From positions 1 to 20,083 of the forward strand of contig CAMCZJ010000026.1 in the NCBI GenBank assembly GCA_945886995.1: a stretch of 20,083 nucleotides of DNA, written 5' to 3'. This document shows positions 7,279 to 14,281 of this stretch, piece by piece. How positions within the stretch are numbered: the first letter of the stretch is position 1; the number at the start of each line of letters is the position of its first letter. A program made the position numbers and the translations under genes. Below the pieces are notes generated by a model. The model was not told the origin of the DNA. It made no database searches and saw only the letters and a list, made by a program, of their open reading frames with translations. The stretch comes from Asaia bogorensis (GTDB lineage Bacteria > Pseudomonadota > Alphaproteobacteria > Acetobacterales > Acetobacteraceae).

Positions 7279-8474
7279 GCCTGCTTCTCCTTCGCTTCGG
7301 CCAGAAGTTCCTTGAACACATGGTCATTATGCGCCCCCGCCGCAGGGCCTGGCCAGCGCACCACATCCTGCGGCGCCACGCCATCAAAGCGGAAGGGCGC
7401 AGCCGGGTGCAGCACCTGGCCCAACAGAGGGTCCGCCACTTCCATCACCCAGCCGCGTTCCCTGAAATGCGGGTCATTGGCGCAATCGGCCATGTCGTAA
7501 AGCCGAGAACACGGGACCTCGGCCGCTTCCAGAATGGCCTCAGCCTCGGCGGCCGGTTTGGTGCGGGTCCATTCGGCGATGGCGGCGTCAAGCTCCGCCA
7601 CATTCTCACAACGGAGCCCATTGGTGGCGAAGCGTGGCGCATCCGCCAATTCGGGCTGGCCGATAGCGGCCATCAGGCGGCGGAAGATCAAATCGGAATT
7701 GCCGGCAACGCAAAGCCATTTGCCATCGGCACAGGGATAGGTGTTGGTGGGTGCTGCGGTTTTGATGGCCGCGCCTTGCGGCTGACGCACCCAGCCAAAC
7801 AGCCCATATTCCGGCAGCATGCCTTCCATCAATGAAAACACGCTGCTGACCAAATCCACATCCACCACGCGGCCCTTGGCATTGGGGTCGCCCTTCACCG
7901 CCCAGCAGGCGGAAACCACGGCGAGCGCGCAGTAAATCCCGGCCAGATCATCGCTGATGGAAACCCCGCAACGCGGCGGCGGCAGCCCCTGTTCGCCGGG
8001 ATGGCCCGTGAGGTGCCTAAGGCCGCCCATGGCTTCGCCAATCGCGCCAAAAGCGGGCTTGTCCTTATAGGGGCCATCCTGCCCATAGCCCGAAATCCGC
8101 CCGATCACGAGGCGCGGGTTTTCCCGGTGCAGCACTTCCGGCCCCAGGCCGATACGTTCCAGATAGCCCGCACGGAAATTCTCAATCAGCCCATCGGCGC
8201 GGCGGAGCAGCGCGATCAGCTTCGCGCGATCTTCGGGCTTTTTCAGATCAAGCGTGACGCTGAGCTTATTGCGCCCATGCACGCTGAACCAGACCGCATT
8301 GCCATTGATATTGCTGCCCCAACCGCGCACCGGGTCCCCGCCCGGGGGTTCCACCTTGATCACCTCAGCGCCGAGATCAGCCAGCAGGCGGGTGGCGAAA
8401 GGGGCAGCGATGTAATGGCCAAGCTCCACGAGCTTGAGGCCGGTGAGGGGGAGGTTGGGGGCGGCGCTGGGCAT
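7275..8474 (-). CDS. CaiB/BaiF family (class III) CoA-transferase
   Basis: 399 residues, typical family length. The N-terminus carries the signature LPLTGLKLVELGHYIAAPFA followed by LLADLGAEVIKVEPPGGDPVRG (about 31-51). IENFRAGYLERIG and RLVIGRISGYGQDGPY follow. The likely catalytic aspartate is Asp175 in GVSISDDLAG, aligned with the GD motif of the family. Class III enzymes move CoA between acids through an aspartyl-CoA thioester intermediate. The next gene is an HMG-CoA-lyase-like enzyme overlapping by 4 bases, so the acceptor acid may be 3-hydroxy-3-methylglutarate or a related branched hydroxy-acid; this is inference. Substrate cannot be read from sequence because the family is very broad. 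Confidence 0.9.
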   Translation of the reverse strand: MPSAAPNLPLTGLKLVELGHYIAAPFATRLLADLGAEVIKVEPPGGDPVRGWGSNINGNAVWFSVHGRNKLSVTLDLKKPEDRAKLIALLRRADGLIENFRAGYLERIGLGPEVLHRENPRLVIGRISGYGQDGPYKDKPAFGAIGEAMGGLRHLTGHPGEQGLPPPRCGVSISDDLAGIYCALAVVSACWAVKGDPNAKGRVVDVDLVSSVFSLMEGMLPEYGLFGWVRQPQGAAIKTAAPTNTYPCADGKWLCVAGNSDLIFRRLMAAIGQPELADAPRFATNGLRCENVAELDAAIAEWTRTKPAAEAEAILEAAEVPCSRLYDMADCANDPHFRERGWVMEVADPLLGQVLHPAAPFRFDGVAPQDVVRWPGPAAGAHNDHVFKELLAEAKEKQA

Positions 8475-8754
8475 GGGCCGGGTTTAGCGGAGAATGCGGG
8501 CGCGGGAAATCACCACCATAGAAACCGAAAAGCAATCTTTCGCTGCTACATTCAACTTCATCGCCAGACTTGAAGCGATTTTGTCTCTCCCATCGCGCGC
8601 GCCGCGACTTAAAGGCGGCGCAACATCCCGCACTATGGATGCCCCCCTGGGGTGAGGTCTTTGTGCCTCACCCCATTTTTGCGCCGCATCCAGGGTTCCA
8701 GAGGCGCGGCTTTTCCGGCAGGTTACGCCGCGCAGTATGGGGGCGACCATTTCA
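8475..8754. other. divergent intergenic region between CoA-transferase and amidase operons
   Basis: 280 bases with no supported gene. It holds the nested hairpin at 8636-8692, a 5-base inverted repeat GCCGC/GCGGC further left, and a short CTTCA/TGAAG repeat. No convincing -35/-10 pair was found for either direction, although transcription must start here for both operons. Confidence 0.5.
8636..8692 (+). terminator. nested hairpin with T-run, candidate attenuator/terminator
   Basis: The inner arms at 8648-8657 and 8666-8675 pair perfectly over 10 bases around an 8-base loop and are followed by TTTTT at 8676-8680, a textbook intrinsic terminator on the plus strand. A second, outer pair (8636-8642 with 8686-8692, 7 bases) encloses it. 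No plus-strand gene lies upstream within the 160 bases back to the divergent gene. The terminator therefore sits in the leader of the amidase operon and may act as an attenuator or end a short leader RNA. Confidence 0.6.
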
Positions 8755-8946
8755 ATGACCGAAGAAGAAATTCTGGCCCGCTCGGCGGGCATTACCGCTG
8801 GGCTCAAGACCCACCCCAAGGAAGTGGCGGAAGCCATTACCGCATCCCGCCGCATGGCCGGCGCCTTCACGCGCGTTGCCAATGAAACCGCCGAACCCAT
8901 GCCGGCCTATGCCGCGCCACTCCCCGCCAAGGGGTCGCGCGCATGA
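8755..8946 (+). CDS. small GatC/AtzG-like protein, putative amidase partner
   Basis: 63 residues from the ATG at 8755; an in-frame ATG at 8737 would add six residues and neither has a strong ribosome-binding site. It overlaps the following amidase by 4 bases (ATGA), so translation is coupled. The C-terminal stretch RVANETAEPMPAYAAPL (40-56) resembles the loop of GatC and AtzG, small subunits that wrap around amidase-signature enzymes and usually carry an acidic-Glu-Pro motif followed by a hydrophobic-Pro end. Residues 1-40 are helical, as in those proteins. Similarity is by pattern only. Position, size and overlap match the atzG-atzE arrangement. Confidence 0.6.
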   Translation: MTEEEILARSAGITAGLKTHPKEVAEAITASRRMAGAFTRVANETAEPMPAYAAPLPAKGSRA

Positions 8947-10337
8947 AGGCCTTGCATGAGCTTTCGCTGACCGAAGCCTCTGCCGGCATTGCGCGGCGGC
9001 GTTTCTCCCCCGTTGAATACCTCGATGCCCTGCACATGCGGGCCGAGGATGTGGGTGGCAAGGTCAATGCCATTGTCCGCCCGCTTTGGGATGAAGCCCG
9101 CGCGCAGGCCTTGAAGGCCGGGCGGCGCATCGCCCGCAGCGGTCCGCGTTCGGCGCTGGATGGCCTGCCGGTGGGGCTCAAGGACATTATTGATATCGCG
9201 GGGCATCCCACCACCTGCCATTCGCGCATCTTGCTCGATAACCAGAAAACCGCCGATGCAGCCGTGGTGGCGCGGCTGCGCGCGGCGGGGGCGATTTTCC
9301 CGGCCAAGCTCGCGACCCATGAATTCGCGATTGGCGGCCCGGCTTTTGATCTGCCCTTCCCGCCCGCGCGCAACCCCTGGAATACGGCGCATCATCCGGG
9401 CGGGTCGTCCTCCGGTTCCGGCGCGGCTGTGGGCGCCAATATCCTGCCCGCCGCCCTTGGCACCGATACTGGCGGCTCCGTCCGCCACCCCGCCAGCCAT
9501 TGCGGCATAGTCGGCATGAAGGCGACTTACGGCCTGGTGTCTCGCCGAGGCGTCTTCCCGCTTGCCTTCACTTTGGATCATGTGGGACCCATGACGCGCA
9601 CAGTCGCCGATAACGCGCTGCTGCTAGGCATGATGGCCGGGCATGATGTGGCTGATCCGGGGAGCGCGGCGCATAAGCCCGAAAACTATGCGCGCCAGAT
9701 GAAGAAGGGGCTCAAGGGCCTCACCATCGGTTATGTGCGGCATTTTCACGAGAAGGATCAGCCGGCTTCCACCGAAATGGCTGCGGCCCTTGATGCCGCC
9801 GCGAAGCTGCTCGCGAAGGAAGGGGCGAAGATCAAGACCATTACCCTGCCGTCACTGACCGAATTCGCCGGCGTCAATCGTGCCATTCTGATGTCTGAAG
9901 CCGCTGCCATCCATGGCAAATGGCTGCGCGAAAGGCCGGGCGATTACGCCAATATCACTTTGCGCCGCCTGCTGCCCGGGCTTTTCATGCGCGCCGAGGA
10001 TTACGTGCAGGCGCAGCGCCGCCGGCGCGAATTGGTGGCCGCGGTTGAAGCGGCATTTGGTGAAGTTGATCTGCTGCTGACCGCATCTTCCATGGATGTC
10101 GCCTGCAAGATTGACGACGCGGAGGCAGTGGAGCTCACCTATCCGCGCCAGGCGCGCACGCCCTTCAATGTCACCGGCCATCCGGCCATGACCATGATGT
10201 GCGGTATCTCAAAGCTTGAGGGCCTGCCGCTTTCCCTGCAATTGGTGGGGCCAAGCTTTGGGGAGGCAGCCATCTACCGCGCCGCTGCCGCATATGAACG
10301 TGCCGCACCCTGGAAGGATTTGCACCCAGCCCTGTAG
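8943..10337 (+). CDS. amidase-signature family hydrolase (AtzE/GatA-like)
   Basis: 464 residues, standard length. The Ser-cisSer-Lys triad is complete: Lys80 in PVGLKDIID, cis-Ser155 in GGSSSGSG and nucleophile Ser179 in GTDTGGSVRHPA. There is no signal peptide, so it is cytoplasmic. The family hydrolyses amides ranging from simple aliphatic amides to biuret derivatives and misacylated Gln-tRNA. The substrate is not evident. GatA itself is unlikely because no gatB is adjacent and the partner differs from GatC in length. Together with the small upstream protein it most resembles the AtzE/AtzG pair, which deaminates 1-carboxybiuret, but no cyanuric-acid genes are nearby. A glycosyltransferase gene begins 8 bases after its stop. 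Confidence 0.88.
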   Translation: MKALHELSLTEASAGIARRRFSPVEYLDALHMRAEDVGGKVNAIVRPLWDEARAQALKAGRRIARSGPRSALDGLPVGLKDIIDIAGHPTTCHSRILLDNQKTADAAVVARLRAAGAIFPAKLATHEFAIGGPAFDLPFPPARNPWNTAHHPGGSSSGSGAAVGANILPAALGTDTGGSVRHPASHCGIVGMKATYGLVSRRGVFPLAFTLDHVGPMTRTVADNALLLGMMAGHDVADPGSAAHKPENYARQMKKGLKGLTIGYVRHFHEKDQPASTEMAAALDAAAKLLAKEGAKIKTITLPSLTEFAGVNRAILMSEAAAIHGKWLRERPGDYANITLRRLLPGLFMRAEDYVQAQRRRRELVAAVEAAFGEVDLLLTASSMDVACKIDDAEAVELTYPRQARTPFNVTGHPAMTMMCGISKLEGLPLSLQLVGPSFGEAAIYRAAAAYERAAPWKDLHPAL

Positions 10338-10345
10338 TTCCGCGC

Positions 10346-11869
10346 ATGTTGCAGGCAGGCTTCATTGATCGGCGCTGGCGCCACCCCGCGCTGGTGCCGT
10401 TATTCTTCCTTGTGCTGGCGCTGTTGTTGCGGAGCTTTTCCTTCGTCGCCGCCGTGATTGATACGGATGAGGGGCTATACATGCTCCAGGCGCGGGAATG
10501 GCTGCGCGGGGGCTGGCCGCTGGTGGCGGTGTGGGACATGCACCCGGTGGGCGCGCCGGCGGTTTTCGCTGTGGCCATGGCACTTTTCGGCGATGGCATT
10601 TGGGTGCTGCGCGCCCTTGGCGCGGTCTGTGTTGCGGCGACGGCTTCCGCCTTGTTCAGCGCAGTGCGCTATGCTGGCGGCTCACCCGCGCTTGGGTTGG
10701 CGGCGGGCGTGCTTTACATCTCACATAGCGGCCTTTTGGGCGGGCTTGCCACCAATACGGAAATTCTCTTCGCGCCCTTGGTGGGCTGGGCCATGGCGCT
10801 TGGCCTGCGCGGCGCGGTGGATGCGCTGGAACGCGCCAAAGCGCCGCGCTGGCGCGACTTGGTGGTGATGGGCGGCCTGATCGGCTTCGCGCTGACCCTG
10901 AAACCAGTGACGTTTTTTGAAGGCGCTTTGGCCTGGTTGATATTGGTACTGCCCGCGGTGCGCTTTGGGTTGATCAGCCTCCGCCGCCTTGGCGCGATGG
11001 CGCTTGTTTATGCCGCGCTCTGTGCCACACCCACGCTGCTTTTCGGCTTGGCTTTTGCGCTGCGCGGTGAGTTTGATTATTTCCTGGAAGGCGCGTTTCT
11101 GGCACCGCTCCGCTATGCCGGCGCAAGATTGAGTGCGGCGGATTCCTTCCGCTTCGCCCTGGTTGCGACCCTTCTGCTGCTCTGGGCCTTTTTGCTGACG
11201 CTGCCTGCCCTGATCCGCCCGCGCAATCGCCAAGGGCCACTATCGCGGCTCAGGCAATTCGGCATGCTCTGGTTTGTGGCGGCGACATTTGCCGTTGTTC
11301 TGCCGGGCCAATTCTATCAGCATTATTTCCTGATCTGGCTTTTGCCGCTTTCGGTGCTGGCGGCACTCGGTGCGCGGCAATTGGCGCGCTATCTGCGCCC
11401 GGGCATGGTGGTGATAGGCTTTCAATTGCTGATCGGCGCGGTGGCGCTGGATGCTTGGCGTGTTGCTGCCTTGCCGCGCCTTGATCGTGGCATTGGCCTT
11501 GGCGCGCCCGATCCCGTGCGGCGCACCGCAGCTGCCGTGCGCGCGGAAATAGACCCGAATGACCCGATCTGGGTGGTGAATTACCATCCCGTGATCTATG
11601 TGCTGGCCGATGCCGCGCTACCCACACGCTTTGCCTTTCCGGCGCATCTGGCTGGGCCCTTTTATCGCGTGACGGGGATTGATTCTTACGCCGAAATCAC
11701 CCGCATCCTGGAAAGCCATCCGCGCGTTTTGGTGATTGATCGCGGCTGGTGGCCCGCGGTGCGCCGCCGTGCGGCCATTCTGATTGAAGCCGCGCTCGAA
11801 GAACAATATGAATTGGTCGCCTCAGTTCCAGAAGAACGCGGCCCGGTGGAAATCTGGCGGCTCAGGTAA
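10346..11869 (+). CDS. polytopic GT-C type glycosyltransferase (ArnT/PMT-like)
   Basis: 507 residues with about ten hydrophobic segments. The first membrane segment (about 14-38) is followed by an external loop carrying DTDEGLYMLQARE, with Asp41-Glu42 as the likely catalytic acidic pair of the GT-C fold. WDMHPVGAPAV (64-74) corresponds to the H/K-P-P loop of GT39/GT83 relatives. The soluble C-terminal part from about 385 contains VVNYHPVIYVLAD. Such enzymes use polyprenyl-phosphate sugars on the periplasmic side to modify lipid A, polysaccharide or protein; the acceptor cannot be told. It starts 8 bases after the amidase stop and is probably co-transcribed, although no functional link with an amidase is known. 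Confidence 0.8.
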   Translation: MLQAGFIDRRWRHPALVPLFFLVLALLLRSFSFVAAVIDTDEGLYMLQAREWLRGGWPLVAVWDMHPVGAPAVFAVAMALFGDGIWVLRALGAVCVAATASALFSAVRYAGGSPALGLAAGVLYISHSGLLGGLATNTEILFAPLVGWAMALGLRGAVDALERAKAPRWRDLVVMGGLIGFALTLKPVTFFEGALAWLILVLPAVRFGLISLRRLGAMALVYAALCATPTLLFGLAFALRGEFDYFLEGAFLAPLRYAGARLSAADSFRFALVATLLLLWAFLLTLPALIRPRNRQGPLSRLRQFGMLWFVAATFAVVLPGQFYQHYFLIWLLPLSVLAALGARQLARYLRPGMVVIGFQLLIGAVALDAWRVAALPRLDRGIGLGAPDPVRRTAAAVRAEIDPNDPIWVVNYHPVIYVLADAALPTRFAFPAHLAGPFYRVTGIDSYAEITRILESHPRVLVIDRGWWPAVRRRAAILIEAALEEQYELVASVPEERGPVEIWRLR

Positions 11870-11911
11870 GCGGCAAAGCCGCAGCGTCACCCCGGCGATG
11901 GGTGACGCTGC
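11870..11911. terminator. bidirectional hairpin between convergent genes
   Basis: GCGGC-AAA-GCCGC (11870-11882) abuts a perfect 12-base stem formed by 11881-11892 and 11900-11911 around CGGCGAT. It sits between the glycosyltransferase stop and the carD stop at 11915. T-runs are weak on both sides (TGGTTATT on plus), so it may act as a terminator for both strands or as a 3'-end stabiliser. Confidence 0.55.
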
Positions 11912-11914
11912 TGG

Positions 11915-13489
11915 TTATTGAGCCTCAGGGGCCGGGGCGACGGTTTCCTTTGGCCCTGAATCGCGTGATCCGGCAGCGCCAGAACGCAATACCACCAGCA
12001 GCTTCTCAATCGCCGTCGCCTTGTCACACCGGTCAATCGCGGCGACTTCCGCCGCCAGACGATCCAGCGCCAATTCATAGATCTGGCGTTCACTGAAGGA
12101 TTGGTCGGGCTGACCCGCATTGCGGAACAGGTCACGCACCACCTCGGCAATCTGCACCGGATCGCCAGAATTGATCTTCGCTTCATATTCCTGCGCGCGG
12201 CGGGACCACATCGTGCGCTTGATGCGCGCGCGGCCCTTCAGCGTATCCATGGCCGGTTGGAAGCTTTCCGTGGTGCAAAGCTTGCGCAGGCCGGAAGATG
12301 ACGCCTTGTTCACCGGCACGCTCAGCTTCATGCGGTTCTCCTCAAAGGTCACTTCAATGACCTGCAGCGGAAAACCTGCGGCCTCTAGGGAACGAATCCC
12401 CTGCACCATGCCCACGCCATGGGTCGGATAGACCACATAATCCCCGGCCTTGAATTCCTGTTTCGGAGCCGGCGGGGTCTTTGGCGCGGAAGATGACATG
12501 GGCATTCCAGGACGGGGCGGCCCTCCGCCAGGGGGGCGCATCCCCATCTGGACATTCGGGCGCATGGTCGGCGGTGGGGGAGAAAGCGGGGAAATGGAAG
12601 GCGGCGGCGCCGGGCGCGGGGCCGGCGCCGGAATAGGGGGCGTCACCATGGCAATGGCCGGCCCTTGAACCATGGCCTGCTTGGGCGGTTGAATAGGTGC
12701 CGGGCTGACGCCTTCGGCAAGCCCCGCTTCGGGAATGGGCGCCTCAGGCGCAGACTTGGCCTGCTTTGGGGTAGAAGCTGCCTCAGCTTTGGCTGGCTTT
12801 GCCGGTGCGTCGGCGGTTTTCTTGGCCTTGGCCGGGGCGGTGGACTTGGCCGGCGGCGCATCCGCAGCCACTGCCGGGTTCGGCTTCGCCGCAGGCTTTT
12901 CGGCAGTGACGGGCACTGCGGGGGGGCTGGCGCGCTCAACGCTCACCACCGGCACTGGCTTGGCGGCGGGCTTTTCGGCCTTCGCAGTCACCACGGGCTT
13001 GGCGACAGGGGCGGCATTGGCTGGCTTGGCGGTGGGTTTAGCGGGCTTTTTGACCGGGGCAGGTGATGGCGCCGCCGCGCGGGCCGGCTTTGCAGCGGGC
13101 TTGGGCGCGGCCTTCGGCGCGGGTTTGGCATTCGATTTGGTAATCGGTTTGGCAATGGGTTTTGCGATGGACTTGGCCTTGGCTGGAGCGACGACCTTCT
13201 GACCAGCCGCCTTGGACGCGGCCTTCCGGACTGGCTTGGGGGCCGGCTTGGCCGCAGGCTTGGCGCTTTGTTTGGTTGTGGGCTTGGTCAGAGATTTCGC
13301 AACAGCTTTCTTGGCCGGCTTAGGCGCCACCTTCTTGTTTTGCTTCGGTGCCGCCTTTGCTTTCGCGCTTGCGGCCTTGGCGGCTGACTTGGTGGCCGGG
13401 CGCGCCTTGCTTGCGGGCTTCTTGGCAGCGGCACGGGCCGGCTTTGCGCTGCTTTTGGCAGACGTCTTGGACACTGGCTTGCGTGTCAT
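11915..13489 (-). CDS. carD: CarD-family transcription regulator with long H1-like N-terminal tail
   Basis: 524 residues from the ATG at 13489, with GGGAG about ten bases upstream. Residues 1-245 are almost only Lys, Ala, Pro, Ser and Thr in AKPA/KPAAKP-type repeats, resembling histone-H1-like or AlgP-type DNA-binding tails. Residues 246-342 are Pro/Gly/Met-rich. Residues 343-507 form the CarD domain: FKAGDYVVYPTHGVGMVQGI, the RNA-polymerase-interacting beta fold, and then a helical DNA-binding half with TMWSRRAQEYE and SERQIYELALDRLAAEVAA. CarD/CdnL proteins bind the beta subunit and stabilise open promoter complexes, notably at rRNA promoters. Usual alphaproteobacterial members have about 170 residues, so this is roughly three times longer. 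An in-frame ATG at 13642 would add 51 residues through the repeat region and is not preferred. Confidence 0.88.
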   Translation of the reverse strand: MTRKPVSKTSAKSSAKPARAAAKKPASKARPATKSAAKAASAKAKAAPKQNKKVAPKPAKKAVAKSLTKPTTKQSAKPAAKPAPKPVRKAASKAAGQKVVAPAKAKSIAKPIAKPITKSNAKPAPKAAPKPAAKPARAAAPSPAPVKKPAKPTAKPANAAPVAKPVVTAKAEKPAAKPVPVVSVERASPPAVPVTAEKPAAKPNPAVAADAPPAKSTAPAKAKKTADAPAKPAKAEAASTPKQAKSAPEAPIPEAGLAEGVSPAPIQPPKQAMVQGPAIAMVTPPIPAPAPRPAPPPSISPLSPPPPTMRPNVQMGMRPPGGGPPRPGMPMSSSAPKTPPAPKQEFKAGDYVVYPTHGVGMVQGIRSLEAAGFPLQVIEVTFEENRMKLSVPVNKASSSGLRKLCTTESFQPAMDTLKGRARIKRTMWSRRAQEYEAKINSGDPVQIAEVVRDLFRNAGQPDQSFSERQIYELALDRLAAEVAAIDRCDKATAIEKLLVVLRSGAAGSRDSGPKETVAPAPEAQ

Positions 13490-13508
13490 AAAGAAAGGAC
13501 TCCCAACG

Positions 13509-13568
13509 CATAATCCGGGCCTGCGCGGCCCGGTTGAGCAAAACCCGGGCCTCCGCGACCCGGTCGAG
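13509..13568 (-). repeat. tandem 30-base direct repeat forming two hairpins in the carD leader
   Basis: Unit 13539-13568 and unit 13509-13538 are directly adjacent and agree at 25 of 30 positions. Read on the carD strand, each unit folds: CCGGGTC/GGCCCGG in the first (one G-U) and CCGGGCC/GGCCCGG in the second, each around a five-base loop. The first stem is followed by GTTTTG. A T/C difference in the arm keeps pairing as a G-U, which hints that structure matters. The array ends 19 bases before the carD ATG. Confidence 0.8.
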
Positions 13569-13726
13569 AAAGCAGACCACCGTTCCCAGCGGAAATTCTG
13601 GGCAAAGCCAGATACTGAGAACAAGAATTTCATTAATAACACAAAAACCGCCCCGGGTCACCCCGAAACCTGCCACCACGCGGGGAATTCATGACAGGCG
13701 GTGTCGGAAAACCAGCCTAGAGAAGA

Positions 13727-13756
13727 GCCTGTTCAGATGAATTCATCTGAACAGGC
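13727..13756. repeat. perfect 30-base palindrome
   Basis: The half-site GCCTGTTCAGATGAA is followed directly by its exact reverse complement with no spacer. The centre is GAATTC. It lies in the gap between fdxA and carD. It is much longer than a typical operator and would form a 13-pair hairpin in RNA. It may be a dispersed repeat, a regulator site or part of the fdxA 3' end. Confidence 0.85.
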
Positions 13757-13785
13757 GAAGATGCGCGAAAAACAAAGATTGAGAG

Positions 13786-13817
13786 CGGGTTGCGTGAACC
13801 CATGGGAACGCAACCCG
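13786..13817 (-). terminator. inverted repeat, possible fdxA terminator
   Basis: Arms 13786-13795 and 13808-13817 pair perfectly over 10 bases around a 12-base loop that itself contains CCCATGGG. On the minus strand it lies 33 bases after the fdxA stop and is followed, after a short gap, by CTTTGTTTTTC. The T-run is not immediately adjacent, so termination is probable but not certain. Confidence 0.5.
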
Positions 13818-13850
13818 ATCTAAGCCCGCGCTGTTATGGTGCCGGAAGCC

Positions 13851-14183
13851 TCAGGGCTTGCCGGGATTGGGGCTGAGCAGCGCCTGCTTGCCTGGCTTGT
13901 CTTTCCAATCATCCGCATCTGCGGGCGCTTCGCCCTTACGGGTGATATTGGGCCATTGCTGGGCGTAATCGCGGTTGAGTTCTACCCAGGGGGTCGCCTT
14001 GTCATCGCTATCGGGCAGGATCGCCTCGGCCGGGCATTCCGGTTCGCAGACGCCGCAATCAATGCATTCATCCGGGTGGATCACCAGCATGTTTTCGCCA
14101 ACATAGAAGCAGTCCACCGGACAGACTTCCACACAATCCATGTATTTGCAGTTGATGCAATTTTCGGTGACGACATAGGTCAC
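13851..14183 (-). CDS. fdxA: seven-iron ferredoxin FdxA (3Fe-4S plus 4Fe-4S)
   Basis: 110 residues, full length. Cys9, Cys17 and Cys50 are placed to bind a [3Fe-4S] cluster and Cys21, Cys40, Cys43 and Cys46 a [4Fe-4S] cluster, the Azotobacter vinelandii ferredoxin I arrangement shifted by one residue. The extra Cys12 and Cys25 are also as in that protein. The C-terminal half (TPWVELNRDYAQQWPNI) matches the family's extension. It is a small cytoplasmic electron carrier; its partner is unknown. In alphaproteobacteria it commonly sits between an S4-domain gene and carD, as here. A 98-base gap upstream with a TTGACA box suggests it may have its own promoter. Confidence 0.95.
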   Translation of the reverse strand: MTYVVTENCINCKYMDCVEVCPVDCFYVGENMLVIHPDECIDCGVCEPECPAEAILPDSDDKATPWVELNRDYAQQWPNITRKGEAPADADDWKDKPGKQALLSPNPGKP

Positions 14184-14252
14184 TGGCGCGATTCCCTGGT
14201 GCTGAGCCTGTCCAAAACCGCGCCCAAAATGACCGCGTCAGACGTTTTAGAC

Positions 14253-14279
14253 AAGGTGGCTTGACGCATAGCTGTCAAG
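14253..14279 (-). promoter_or_regulatory. candidate fdxA promoter -35 with overlapping inverted repeat
   Basis: On the minus strand a perfect TTGACA occurs at 14278-14273, 90 bases before the fdxA ATG. The -10 region about 17-19 bases on is poor (TTGTCT). CTTGAC (14260-14265) and GTCAAG (14274-14279) form a 6-base inverted repeat over the -35, which could be an operator. Evidence is modest. Confidence 0.3.
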
Positions 14280-14281
14280 AT

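Larger units (their letters stand above)
13490..13850. other. 361-base intergenic region fdxA-carD, no gene but several structures
   Basis: No supported coding region. It contains the tandem hairpin repeat (13509-13568), a perfect palindrome (13727-13756) and a long-stem inverted repeat (13786-13817). A/T-rich patches at 13618-13645 and 13765-13780 could hold the carD promoter. No clear -35/-10 pair was identified. Confidence 0.6.

Noticed and set aside
8001..8573. 190-codon plus-strand ORF opposite the CoA-transferase
   Set aside because: It runs antisense through conserved CoA-transferase motifs and has no family pattern.
12665..13694. Several Gly/Ala/Leu-rich plus-strand ORFs opposite the carD tail
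   Set aside because: They are complements of the Lys/Ala/Pro repeats; the CarD frame continues into a clear domain.
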